NCBI GenBank assembly: GCA_037176885.1
Contig: JAWWNJ010000268.1
Location: forward strand, 62,001-126,000
From: Favolaschia claudopus
Lineage: Eukaryota > Basidiomycota > Agaricomycetes > Agaricales > Mycenaceae
Direction of reading: 5' to 3'
DNA length: 64,000 nt
This document shows positions 11,001 to 22,957 of the stretch, piece by piece (position 1 is the first letter of the stretch; every line of letters begins with the position of its first letter). The notes below the pieces were generated by a model. The model was not told the origin of the DNA. It made no database searches and saw only the letters and a program-made list of their open reading frames with translations. The translations under genes and the position numbers were made by a program.

Positions 11001-14000
11001 CTGCCCGATGCGCAGAGCGTCGAAGAAGGACAAACAGTCCTCCCCTCCCACCGAACCCGAAACCTTCCTGGACACACTCGGTCGTCTGTCGCTCCTTGGC
11101 GTCAATTCCCTCGACCTCAGCGGTCTATACGGTCGCTCCTCCTTCAAATCCAAACTCATCGAACACCCTGTCGTCATCCGTACCATCCCACCACCCAAAT
11201 TAGTCTCTCCGCGCCTCCGTCAATCCGCGGTGCAGGATAACGGCCCTCTGTCGTCTTCGAATCTGCGTGTTGGCAAGGATAGTCATCCTGATCTCGTTGA
11301 GCATGTTATCAATGGTGCGCATCGTATCATCCTCATCGCTGTTATCGTTCTATTGACGAGCAATGTGGGATTTGCGTAGGTGAACCCGTGTTTCCCGCCA
11401 CTGGGTATCTCGAACTGGTACGTGTGTATAGACAAAGTCATTTGAATCTTCTCTCATCGATCGTCCATAGCTCGTCGAAGCGGAAGCAAACTTCCTTTGG
11501 GACATCGAATTCGTGTCTATTATGTCGCTTGCGTCTTCCTCACCACTGGAGGTTTCGTTGCAGCGATTGGATACATCTTGGGCTGTTACGACGCTCACGG
11601 TGTGTGAATTGGCCATGAATATCTGTTTCTCCGGACCGGCACTGATTTGCCTGTCTAGAGCGTTGGTGAACGTGAACACGCTCGGGGATTCATGGACAAA
11701 TCTGCCGTGCACAAGGCGCCTCGAGTCGTTGACGTCGAAAACTTGTTCAAGAAACTTCCTGCTTTGGATTTCGAGAGTATGTCCCCGTTCTTCGTTGTTA
11801 CCTCAAGCACTGATATCGGCTCACGCTGTTGCTAGACTTCTATCCTTCGCTCAAGCCGCTCGCGGGGTACGGTCCTCGATTCCAACGTGTTGTGCGTTGC
11901 CACGGCACGCCAGCCGAAGTGATCGCCGAGATCCGAGGGCCAACTACCGAAGAGCGGCAAGTCAACATCATTTTTTTCTTTTCAAAGTTATCATTTATAA
12001 TATGTCTAGAGCCAGCGGCTACCTGTTGAATCCAGCAATCTTGGATGCGTGCCTTCATGTCATGCTCCACCCCAGCATTTCGAAACAGTACACGAAAGAT
12101 GTCATGTACCTGCCGTCGCGGCTTGAGCATTTCATTTTCAACCGCGATCACAGATGTGCTGAGGGAAACTGGTTCTCTCAGATTCGCCTCGGTGAATGGA
12201 CGCCGGGTGAGTATCTCTTCTTGCCTTTTAATGGTTCTCATTGATGATCGGTTTTATCTGGTGCAGAAACTCGTAGTTATGATATCTTAATCATGGATTA
12301 CGCCGGTGTAGTTGTCTGCGAGTTACGGAGTTTTGTTGTGCGGAAGTTCAGCTCGGCTGCTCCAGCTTCTGTCGGCCGCCGATTTGACCTAGCGTTTCAA
12401 CCCGTCGGAATCCATGATTCGCTCAGTCCCATTTCATTGTCGTTTCCGGAACGCGCAGACAGGAAAGAAGTTCAGCTTCTTTTCTCTGTTTTGGATTCGA
12501 TGGCCATTGATATCATAGCCAAGTCCCTTGAAAACGATCCTGTCGTTGGTGAAGAGGTGTGTGATGACGAATTTGTCTTTACGCTGGGGTTGATGTTTAC
12601 TCAGGAATCTCGTCGACGATACATGGCGTTTGCTCGCGGCGCACTTCAGCGCCGTAAGGAAGTGCAAGTCTCACCCGAAGAGCTCCAATACCTCCAAGAA
12701 AAATGGCCGCACCACTTTGAGATCACGAAACGTATTTCTGGCGTTCATGAAACTGTCTTCCAAACTCCTCAGGTAAGTGGCGCCTGCGTTTCTTATGGGT
12801 TGCTCCGCCTGATCGACGAATAGCATGCGGTAGACGCGTTATATTCAGACACTCTGATGGCAAAGTTCTACACTAAGAGCAATCAAACGACGGACGTCGT
12901 AGCCTATGCGGCCGACGCATTCTCAAACCTTCTTGATTCCCTTCGAGCAATGGGAAAGCGATCCATCAAGATCTTGGAAGTCGGCGCCGGTAAGTATTGG
13001 TCAATTCGTAAGATCGCATGGGCTTTATATCGTGCAAGGTACCGGACTGTTTACCTTCCCTCTCATCGAGAAAGTGAAGCAGCATGCGGACCTTTTGATC
13101 GAGTACACTGTAACGGACATCTCGTATGCGGTGAGTGCCATATCTCCTCCATATCTCGTTCGCGTCCCAACCTACGCTTATAGCTTTCCTCTACGCTGGC
13201 CCGGAATCTCGCATATCCGTCCGCAATTCCCAAAGCCTACGATATCAGCAAAGACCCCGAAGCGCAAGGCATTCAACTCGGATCGTTCGATATCATTGTT
13301 GCTCGTGAGTCACTGATTCGACTCAGGAGCGTTCAATTGACCTCTCCATAGTCCACGTTCTGCATGCCGCTCCTAGCGTTAGAGCCTGTCTCGCCTCCCT
13401 CCATGAACTCCTGGTTCCTGGAGGCTGCATTCTCACAGTAGAGCTCGATGGGACGAGTTGGACCGACGCTACGAAGAATTCCGGCAACATCTGGTCCGAC
13501 ACGGTGTTTGGACCATTTGCAGAGTGGTTCGCTTTCACCGACGGTCGTGACCATGTCACTATGCCCCCGGCGAGATGGGAGAAGCTGCTTGCGGACGTAG
13601 ATTTCGTTAATATTCAGACTTGCGTTGAGAGCAGTGGCGATGGGCGGGAATTCTTCTTCCGAGCGCAGAGACCCATCTCATTTCCTGATCGATCTGGCGA
13701 CTCTCAGCCCGACTTGCGCCATATATTTTTGTTCGAGTTTGGCAAGGAGATCGAGCTTCAGAGCCAGCTTCGTGACCTTGATACCGCGACTCCCGAGACG
13801 ATCTATCTTGTGGCTTTGCGCGGGCGGGACGGCGACGCAGCACTTGGTTTCTCTGCTTCCCTCAGGAAGGACCTTCCACTGTGGGATATCCGACTAGCCA
13901 TTTTCAATTCGTCTTCCGATCTTTCCAATCCTAACTCTTTGCTCACTCAGCATGCAGGTACGTATCCGTTCGCATGAGGTTATCAGTTTGCTCATTGATC

Positions 14001-17000
14001 CCCCAGGTATTTTTGCCCAGGGGGAATCCGCCGTTCTATTTACGCAGGACGGCGTCGTCCACGTTCCTCGCGTAGTCTTATCCTCCCCGCCGTCGCAAAA
14101 TTCGGATGAGAGCCCGGACTCTGATCACGTTACCATTCGCATCTCGCACTGGGCTGGCGCTTCGAATGTGTTTGATGGCTTCGTTGGTGAAATTGTCGAG
14201 AGCAGTCAACACGGGATGTCTGTGGGCGAGTGTGTAGTCGGCATGACGGAGAAATCGACGGAATCTTTGCTTCGTGTCCCTATGCTGCACGTTAAATCCA
14301 CCGTCAACTCGCTCGATGCCGCCTCTGCTGTTCAGCTCTGCGCTGCAATCGTGTCCTCCCTCATCCCATGGCCTTTGTCTGCCGCCAACACTCGTGTCGC
14401 CGTCGCTATCGAGGATCAGATATTCGTCGAGGCGCTTCGAGGTCACGCTTTGAAGACTTCCGGAATCAAGTTCTCCTCGCCAGACTTCAGAGTTGAGGAT
14501 GCTTTACAGCGTTTGGATCTTTTGATCACGGACTCTACCACGCATTCTCAACATCCTCACTTGCGTCGATGGATCCCGCGATCGGGTAAACTCTGCGTAT
14601 GGGACGATATTCTCAGGGCGACTCTTCGTGACGATCCTTCGTACATCCGACGCATTGTCGTCAACGACGCGAAAAAGACGCAGAACGGACATGCAACCGT
14701 TCACCAGAATGGGTATTCTACCAACGGCCATGTCCCGCATTCCCATATCGTCGAAAGACCCCTGCACTCGGGAGCGGCACCACCCTTCCGTGGCGATGGA
14801 GCATATATTCTCTTTGGTGGTATTGGCGGTTTGGGGATCGATCTTGCTGTGTGGATGTTTCAGGTACGTTTCCATTCATGCCTGCTTTTATTTCGTTTGG
14901 AGTGCTAAGTTCCTATCGTTTAGCATGGCGCTCGACATCTCACTCTCACTTCTCGGAGGGGCGCCGATTCGCTGGATCGTATGAAAGATGCGCTGTCCCT
15001 CGCCAAAATCGCTTTTCTTGAAGCTCAAAGCGACCTCGAGCTTCAGCTTCGCAAATGCGACGCTACGAACGTCGACGAGATGCAGGCTCTTCTCAATAAT
15101 CTGGAGGTTCCTGTAGCTGGATGTTTCCTCATGACGTTAGTCCTCTCTGACGCCCCATTCCTTAAACAAACACAGAACGCCTTCTCCGACGTCTACGCAT
15201 CGAAACTTGGCGTGTTCGAAGTGCTTTCTAGGGTGGCGGATCTAAAATCGTTAGACTTTCTGGTGAACTTCTCGTCGATCAGTGGGTTGGTTGGTATTGC
15301 TGGACAGACGAATTATGCGAGGTTTGTCTTATCTATGCAAGTTGATATCGATTGAAAGCTGACATGGTTTGCTTCGTTAGCGCGTGTACATCGTTAGACG
15401 GTATCCTGGCAAATTATCCCAATGCGTTTTCGCTCATCACTCCCGGTATATTTGACGCCGGATATTTGGTGAGTACTTGGTAAATTCCTCCTTGACGCTG
15501 TGAGTTGATAATTGTTATTAGGATCGAAAAGAGGTTAGTAAAGATGATTACGCGATCATCTCGGCGGACGGTATGCTATCCATTTTCAAATCGTCCATCT
15601 TCTTCTAGCTGACGCAAAACCATAGCGTTATGGGCGTATCTCGAGGATGGTCTGCGGAAGTTGGATGAGGGTACTCCATTCAATCAGTATTTCCCCGACG
15701 TCGACTGGCGAACCGTGGACCGACAATTTACCCTCCCCGCCTCTTGTCGCCACCTACTTTCTACATCAGCCTCTCTGGATTTAGACGAGCCTTCTATCCT
15801 TCTGAGTGGGGAGGCGCTTCTTACTCAAATCTTGAATCTACTTGAAGTCTCGACCGAGGACTTTGACATCGAGCAACCTTTGGCGACATACGGGCTCGAT
15901 TCGCTGAGCGCCGCAAAGCTCTCATCCATACTTCGTCCCTACGCCTCGTTCACGCCTGTTCAACTTCTGGGGGAGGCGTTACCTGGGCAGAGGTTCAAGA
16001 GCAGCTTCAATATTCCGCACAATTCGGAGGCGGCAGTGAAGCGTGCAAAGCCATTCTCCTCGATATACTTGGCGTCTCTGAAGATGACTTTTCCGCGGAT
16101 GTTCCATTGAGCGCGTATGGCCTTGATTCGCTCGGGGCGTCGAGATTGGCCACGGCGCTGAGACCGTTGATGCCCGCCGTGACGCAGATGCAGCTCATGG
16201 GTCATACAACTTGGGCTGAGCTTGTCGGCGAATTGGGACAGCTCTCATCTGAGTCCCATGTGCAAACGACGTTGGTGGAAATCTGCAGCGGTAACGATCT
16301 CCCGCTGATCATTCTCCCGGGTGGAAATGGTTCTATGGGGTTGTTCTACGCCCTCAGGACTCACTACAAGGGTGCTCTATGGGCGGTTCAGGTCACCGAT
16401 TCTACACCGCTTGATTGCCTTTCGGCTTTGGTTGCATTTTGGAAAGACCAGATATGCGAAAAATGGCCACACGGGCCGTATCGCTTCGCCGCGTACTCGG
16501 GCTCGACTCTCCTTAGCGTGGCCCTGATAAAGATGTTCGAGGAGGCCGGCGAGGAGGTGCTGGGGCTCACCTTCATCGATCATTGTCCCGCCCTTTGGCT
16601 GAGCGAGGAATCCGGTGTGATATTGCGGGAGAAAACTACTGCGGAGTTCTGTTCCTTCTCAGAACAGTCCCTCCTTCAGCTTCTTCGCATCGACAGCACG
16701 AGCGCTGACGCCTTGGTGAGCTATGACGCTGCCATCAACGGGCTGCCCGATGCGCCGAAGAACACGGTCAAAGAGTTGGAGGTCCTGTCGAAGGTGATGA
16801 CGGTGCAGTTTGATTTCCTGCGCCAGTTCTATCCAGACGGGGAGATTAGAACAATGTCGCACGAGGCGTTCACCACGCCATTTACGGCCTGGTTGAGCGC
16901 TTTCAAGGCACCATTGGCACTGATCGTTGTGGAATCGGGTTTCGTCCACGTCGCTCCGGGTAGATGGGCTGATTTGGGAGCGAACGTGTAGGAAAACCGG

Positions 17001-17080
17001 TTGAGGTTCATTATGTTGATGGCGTTGGGCATTTTGGTTTATTCAAAGACTCCCGCGTCGCCGAGTTGTTGCAGGCCTAG
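8043..17080 (+). CDS. reducing polyketide synthase, KS-AT-DH-MT-pseudoER-KR-ACP-ACP-TE
   Basis: Builds a methylated, at least partly reduced polyketide from malonyl units. I built 25 exons: 8043-8075, 8128-8261, 8321-8546, 8608-8813, 8865-8948, 9007-9091, 9148-9295, 9348-9444, 9498-10257, 10318-11314, 11380-11417, 11471-11599, 11659-11776, 11836-11956, 12010-12206, 12267-12772, 12824-12989, 13039-13130, 13184-13304, 13352-13957, 14007-14863, 14924-15321, 15381-15468, 15522-15570, 15626-17080. About 2,570 aa. KS has DTACSSSL (Cys near residue 168), HATGTSVGDP and GNIGH. AT has GHSAGE (about 611). DH has HVINGEPVFP (about 920) and LDACLH. MT has LEVGAGTG. KR has GGIGGLG and [11 protein letters not shown]. 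Two ACPs have YGLDSLS and YGLDSLG. TE has AYSGS and GVGHFG. No working ER is seen. Two reading-frame breaks at G runs (15969-15973, 16976-16978) must be bridged to keep ACP2 and the TE histidine. Confidence 0.9.
8707..8730 (+). other. ketosynthase active-site motif DTACSSSL
   Basis: Codons for DTACSSSL, with the nucleophilic cysteine at 8716-8718. The two companion histidines are present downstream in HATGTSVGDP (around 9286-9360) and GNIGHLEVA (split by the intron ending 9497). All three catalytic residues are therefore kept, so the condensing domain should be active. Confidence 0.9.
15889..16135 (+). other. tandem acyl carrier protein sites
   Basis: Two phosphopantetheine attachment motifs, YGLDSLS at about 15889-15909 and YGLDSLG at about 16115-16135, are separated by some 75 codons. 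Both keep the Asp-Ser pair. A one-base break in a G run at 15969-15973 falls between them: the first ACP is read in one frame and the second in the next. Tandem ACPs followed by a TE occur in several fungal PKS groups. Confidence 0.85.
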
Positions 17081-17586
17081 ACGTCATAGAAGAATTTTAG
17101 ATAATCTAAATAGACCCAGTGTATAGTGTGTATATTCGAAATGAATCCGACAATAAGTCATTTTCATCCTTAGCGCATTCTCGGCGAGTACATCCGATCG
17201 AGGTGAGTTACACGGAGAAAGACTGCAACTTCGAAAGGCTGGAACTCAAACGTGTTGACTGGGCCGTGTGACATCTTCGTTCAAATCGCTGTGAACTCCG
17301 TCGAACCGTCGGGCTTTCAATGTGTAGACGGCTACTTACACCGAAGTGACCGTTGAGCTGAACGGGGACCGATTGGCCAAGCGATGCGGAATCACTGGCA
17401 GCCGGATTCAAATCTACTGGCAGATTTTTACTACCAGATTGGAGGTGGGTATGGTAATAGCTGTATCTTATTCGAGTGATAACTCGGGCCCCAACACTTG
17501 AACTCAGACGAAATTGCGTCCAGTTGTCCCACCAGCGGGAATTGTATAAATATTCGATGTGCAGGACCCTTACTATCCAATTTACA
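17081..17586. other. intergenic region between polyketide and terpene synthase genes
   Basis: About 0.5 kb, holding the 3' end of the synthase transcript and the promoter of the next gene. A TATA-like TATAAATA is at 17545-17552. A minus-strand frame over 17208-17609 has no recognisable motif and I do not call it a gene. Confidence 0.45.
17545..17552 (+). promoter_or_regulatory. TATA-like box of the terpene synthase gene
   Basis: TATAAATA, 35 bases before the ATG at 17587. Good match in sequence and distance; no other support. Confidence 0.5.
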
Positions 17587-18782
17587 ATGCTCAACCCGGT
17601 GGCTGTCAAACCCTCGTTAATTCTTCCCGACCTTCATGCTCGATGGCCTTTCCCTCTCAACCGCAGTCCTTTTGCCAAAACCATACCATCGGAAACCCTG
17701 GCTTGGATAGAGGGTCTGGGTATCCTCTCTACAACACTGAGAAAGAAATTCCAAGCCGCAAATTTCGGCGAACTCGTCTCTATCGCCTATGCCCATGTTT
17801 CCGACCCCGAAAAATATAGAGTGTGCTGTGATTTTGTTACGGTATTATTTTTGGTGGATGATATAACGGACGAGATGGGCGTGGAGGAGGTGAGAGCGGT
17901 GTTTGCAGTTGCGAGGGACGCGCTCAGGTTCTTGTCCATTTCTTTCTATCAAGTTCATTGTTAAATTCCAAGTGGTTACCAGAAATCATGACCAGCCACG
18001 TCCAATTGGAGAAAGTCCTATTGGCGAGTTGCATAGAAGGTGTGTTTCAGCTCGAAATTGTTTGAATTCCATATACGCATCTAACTTCTTCTTCTCAGCT
18101 TTTCCGAACGGCTGCACAAAGTCTCTCGACAGAATGCCATTGAAAGTTTCCTGCTCAATTATGATCAGTATGCGAAAGCAGTCACTGCAGAGGCAGAGGA
18201 TAGAGAAACAAACAAAATTAGAACCCTCGACTCATACCTCGCAATACGGCGCCAAACGGGTGGTGTGATGTGCTGCTTCACCCTCCACCTCCTTGGCGCC
18301 GAAGTCTCTGACGAGATTCTGCGCGACGAACGAGTTCAAAGGCTGGAGGCACTTGGCCTGGATATGATCTGCATCGGAAATGTTCGTATTCGTCGGTATA
18401 CTGCCGAGACAACCCAACTGCTGCTTATTTTCAATCTCAGGATATTCTATCCTTCAACGTCGAATACGCACGGGGAGACATACACAACGCCGTCGTCATC
18501 CTCATGCACGAAAGGAAACTGTCCATCCAAGAGGCCATCGGTTTTGTCGATACTCTCTATCAACAAATGTTGGACGAATTTTGTCGCATTGCCATTCGTG
18601 GTCCCCTGGCCTCCTGTGATTCGATGGCGATGCGCAATGCGATGAGAATGTACGTGGCGGGAATAACCAGCTGGGTGACAGCAAACTACGAGTGGAGTCT
18701 TGACTGTCGGAGGTATTTTCCTACGGGACAGAATCCGACTCATACGAATTGGGTTGTTCCACTTATCTGCCAGCAGAAATGA
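17587..18782 (+). CDS. sesquiterpene synthase (class I terpene cyclase)
   Basis: Cyclises a prenyl diphosphate, most likely farnesyl diphosphate. Four exons, 17587-17927, 17983-18039, 18099-18381 and 18441-18782, keep frame exactly and give 340 aa, the normal length for fungal sesquiterpene synthases. The first metal-binding motif is DDITD in FLVDDITDEMG. The second is NDILSFNVE, fitting ND-x2-S-x3-E and formed across the last intron. Near the end, NYEWSLDCRRYF supplies the RY pair that contacts diphosphate. The order LPDLHARWPFPL at the start and PRPIGESPIGE after the first intron is that of the basidiomycete pentalenene/protoilludene-type clade. Product not predictable. It sits 0.5 kb after the polyketide synthase in the same direction and 1.6 kb before a P450. 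Confidence 0.92.
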
Positions 18783-20351
18783 ACTTGGCCGATATGCCCG
18801 AAACGTGCCAGTTCATATATTCACTCGTAAGTAGAATAGACAGATGCCCTATAGAGCGAGTTTTTTGCACCAGTTAAGAAAATCCTTCCCGATTTATTGG
18901 CTTTTGAAATGAATCTCATAGAGTCTGACTTGAACTGTTAACTTCTAAGCTACGAAAACGGAATGCGTTGCCGATTTGCCGCCACACATTAGATTCCGGC
19001 AATCAACACTGGGATTAGCCGGCTGCAAGTTCAGGGTTTGCCGCATGGCCGATCTGATGGATGCCGAAATGATGGCCAGTCCATATTTGTGATTTGTGTT
19101 CGATCTCTGCAGTCATGGTCCTTCTCAAAATCGGGACACAGGCTATGGAGTATATAGTATATGGAAGGTGGCCTCAGGATCTGGAGACTTACTATGGCAA
19201 GCAATTAAAAGCAAAATTCAAATAACTCCTGAATTTACAGATCAGGTACCGATACGGAGCTGGTGGAAGGCTCGATACGTCGATACAGAAGATTTAAACC
19301 ATTATATGGGCTCAAAGGACATCCCGCAGCGCCAACTTGACGCACTCAGTGCACATTTCGGGGCCGGATTTACGATGCCGAAAGTGAAGATTGATCCGGA
19401 GCGATCTTGCAACATTGAGTGGCTCAACATCGAACGACGACTGCAAGCTACGTCTTTTGCTCCTGGCCCTTTCCGCTGTGCCACTTTTCTCAGCACAACA
19501 AGGTGAGTGTTTCTCCTGAATTTACCTTTGGTAGCTGTGTTTTTGTGATGCGATGACCGTGACGGAACTTCCGAATTCCGAGCTGTATTTTGCAGTTATT
19601 TTTGTTCGGAGCTAAAAAGATGAATCGGGGTAAGTTCACTACTTCCCCGATAAGCCGGCGGCAAAGTTGAAAAGGTGCTCAAGCGCCGAAAACAATCCAC
19701 TACTGTACCGACTAATAACAGGGATCTTATCCCTTTGTTTTGTGGTCTGGCTGCCGAGTGCTCCTCTCTGATGCGCTGAGCTGAATGATTTGCGTTCTAG
19801 CTAGACGCCCGGACGGTGTCTTACCTCACGATTCGCGCTGACTGCTGCGATTGTCGTCAATGCTCCGAGCCTCCGACATACACGATGGTACATTATGCCT
19901 CGGCCGATCTGTGTGTAATCACACGTCCTCGCGAGCTCAGAGCCTCTCCGAGTCGCGGGCAAGTAAAATTCAAATTGAATGAGTTCAACTTGAGAATTTA
20001 TAATCTTGCAGGAGATTTCTCAGTCATTTTGTCTGTCCACTCGTTTCAAGGGATTCACAAAGGTACTTAATACTAGCCTGATCTTGGCTCCTTTCTTCCC
20101 TTCCTGCTAGCAAGACTACTTAGTAGTAGTAAGATTTGCGTTGGATTTGAGTAAGATCGGTGTACCGAGGATCGGTGGGCCGCGGCCCGGATATGAGCGC
20201 ATAGAAAGTGTTCACACGCCGGAGTTGCGTCGGAGACACCAAGTGTCCGCGATTTTCGGTACCGCCACATCGCACGGCTCTATTCTTGAATATATAAGAG
20301 ACGAGAAAAGTTCGGTATGCTTTCCACGCTACGTCCAGCTTGCGTCCAGCC
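18783..20351. other. 1.6 kb intergenic region before the P450
   Basis: A plus-strand frame at 19096-19506 (136 codons) has no family motif I know and no good splice partners. The stretch otherwise looks non-coding. The P450 promoter occupies its right end. Confidence 0.4.
20291..20298 (+). promoter_or_regulatory. TATA-like box of the P450 gene
   Basis: TATATAAG, 54 bases upstream of the ATG at 20352. Spacing is typical of fungal promoters. Confidence 0.5.
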
Positions 20352-22729
20352 ATGGATGATAAGCTCGTAGCTGTCTCCCTGCTTCTGTCTTGTTGTTTAT
20401 GCTCGTACTGCTTTCTCCTTCGTCGGAAGAGCATTGTGGCTCGTATCCCTGGACCGCCAGCGTCATCTTGGGTTTTTGGTGAATGGGTTTAAATCCGGGT
20501 CCTTCGAATTGCAATCCAGTTCCTCATCATCTTTCCAGGCCACATGAAGGATTTCCTGCTGCCTGATCAGTACGGCGATTTCGAGTATGGCTGGCAAAGA
20601 GAATATGGACCAGTGTACCGCATCAAAGGGTGCTTTGGGGTAAATGGCCGAACCCTTCCTCTTATTCTTATCTATACCCAACGGATAATTGTCTACAGGA
20701 AGATCGTCTGATGGTATCCGACCCAATGGCTTTGCAGCATGTGCTCAACACGAATCTCTTCGCCCACGGGCCCAGTCTTGAACAGTCAATGACCCTCGTA
20801 TTTGACGCTCAAGCCGTCATGGCAGCGCATGGTATGCAGTGCCTCTTTTAAATATCAGCCGTATATGCTAATTGTGTGGTAGGCGAAACACATAAACGCC
20901 TTCGTGCCGCACTGCAAGTCGGGTTCTCTGCGTCGGCCGTGCGCAGATATCAACCTTTGTTTCAGAATGTGGCTCGTGGCGTCAGTATGGGTCTACTTGT
21001 TCATGAAACTATTGATCCGGAAGCTCGTTTTCGCAGGTTACCGAACGATTGGACAAAGTATGCGCTCTACTAGATTCGACCACACCGACCGATATTCTAC
21101 CGATCATGAGCGAGGCTTCGTTAAATTCCATGAGTCAAGGTGGATTGTGAATGATTTAATTTTCTCCCATCTTAGGATTTTATTGCAGTTCTTATGGGCT
21201 ACTCAACGGAGAAACTCGGAAAAGATTTCGTGTCAAATAATTCGAAGGTAATGTACGTCAATTGCTTTTCTTTTATATTGTTGTTTTCGAAGTAGTTCAC
21301 GTGTACAAAGGGCTCTTGCAGCCGCCGAATCTGAGCAGCAAATTTTAGCGAGCGCCGTTTCCAGCCACTTGCCCTTGTGGTGTTGGCGGGCGATAACTCA
21401 GCTTCCCATTGCAGGCTTCGATATCATCCGCAATGCAAAGGTGTTCGCCAAGCGAGTTGGGCGGAAGGCAATCGCGGAGAAGTTGAATGCGGCACGAGAA
21501 GGAGTCGCGATTGACCCTCAAGCGCGGGCTGATGTGTTTGACCTGCTCTGTGTGTTATACTCAATTTCCAGAACGAGGCACACATTTTCTGAGATTTTCA
21601 AGTGAATATTGACCCGACATTATCAAAGAAACCTCCCAAGGCAGCGCTCACCCAAGAAGAGATCGCGTCTCAGACTGGTATGTATGGGGTCTTGATTTTT
21701 TAAAGTTTAGTCCTCAACCAAAATCTCAACAGGAATCTTGTTCATCGCCGGCGAAGACACAACCACCAGTGCCCTCGTCTTTGCTTTGTTGGAACTGGCA
21801 GATCATCAGCAGTTCCAGGATGAATTGCGTGCCGAGGTTCACCAGTTTGCGAAGATTAAATCAGATGATGCCGAGTTCAGTTATGACAATATGCCACTTT
21901 TGAATGCGTTCATCAAGGTTTGCCTGTATTCATCCTTTCCATGTCATGTAAATGACTGAAACCGTCTCCACCGAATTCACAGGAAACCCTCCGAAGAAAC
22001 GCGCCAGGGTCATTCAACGACAGGGCGGCCATCGTGGACACCGTATTACCTTTGACACAGCCAATCCGAATCTCGAACGGGGAGGTGTTGCAACAGATAC
22101 CAATACGAAAGGGACAGATAGTGACCGTAGCTACGGCGTCGTATCATAGGTGCGTCGTACTCCCCAAACTTGTTCATTCATACCGAACGCAGCCAATGAC
22201 CCGGCGTTTGCAGAAATGAAACACTCTGGGGTGACGATGCTCATGAATTCAGACCGTCACGCTGGCTTGATGGAACGGCATACCATGGGCGTGCTTTGGG
22301 TCCCTATGCGAATCTGTACGATTAATATTCATTACGCGCATTTCGCTTTTCCCGACACTGATTATTTTGTTTTTCCTAGGCTGACCTTCTTGGGTGGTCA
22401 GCGCGTCTGTCTCGGGTAAATTTTTTAAGCCTGAAACATTGACTAACAAGAGAACTCATCAACCCTACAGATGGCGATTTGCGTGAGTCCTCCATCGGTT
22501 CGGCGAAGCGTCGAATTCGAGGCTTATATTTACGTGGATATCCGAACTTACAAATGAGATTCCTGATAGGCTTCTGGAGATGCAGGTTGTGCTCTTTGAA
22601 TTGGTTGGAAATTTCCGTTTCACTCCCTCAAAAGATGGGCACCGCCTGCGGTCGCAGTTTGCGAATTCTCTCATGCCTATCTTGCCAGATGGTAATAGGG
22701 GCGCTCCGCTTACCGTCACTAGATGCTAG
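20352..22729 (+). CDS. cytochrome P450 monooxygenase
   Basis: A membrane-anchored haem monooxygenase. Fourteen exons: 20352-20478, 20539-20639, 20699-20831, 20883-20980, 21037-21139, 21189-21252, 21296-21549, 21603-21677, 21733-21917, 21983-22149, 22214-22315, 22380-22415, 22471-22482, 22570-22729. They sum to 1,617 nt, 538 aa, with every junction in frame. The N-terminus has a hydrophobic anchor (VSLLLSCCLCSYCFLL), a basic stop and the hinge IPGPP. Later come the I-helix AGEDTT, the K-helix ETLR (ExxR), FRPSRW in the PERF region, and the haem loop FLGGQRVCLG with the cysteine ligand followed by WRFA. Exon 13 is only 12 nt. All hallmark residues are present, so it should be functional. Its place after the terpene synthase suggests oxidation of that product or the polyketide. 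Confidence 0.92.
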
Positions 22730-22957
22730 CTGAACGCCATAGAGGAGAGTAGTTCTCTGGTTTTTGATCACTATTTCAGCAGATTTTGAATCGACGGCCC
22801 ACCTCTCTCATAATACAGTTCATTCGTCGACTTCCTCACGATTTGCTCTGTATCTACTAGAACCCCGTGTCATTCAGAGTACAATATATTCTATCTCAAC
22901 TTCGATTAGGCATTTGTCCATACATCAAGTCATAATCATCGCTTGTCTTCCAATTCT

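Noticed and set aside
9967..11198. Long minus-strand frames inside the polyketide synthase
   Set aside because: Shadows of a strongly coding plus strand with GC-rich codons; no motif and no splice logic.
17208..17609. Minus-strand frame between polyketide and terpene synthases
   Set aside because: No recognisable motif, no convincing promoter, and it overlaps the terpene synthase start; treated as non-coding.
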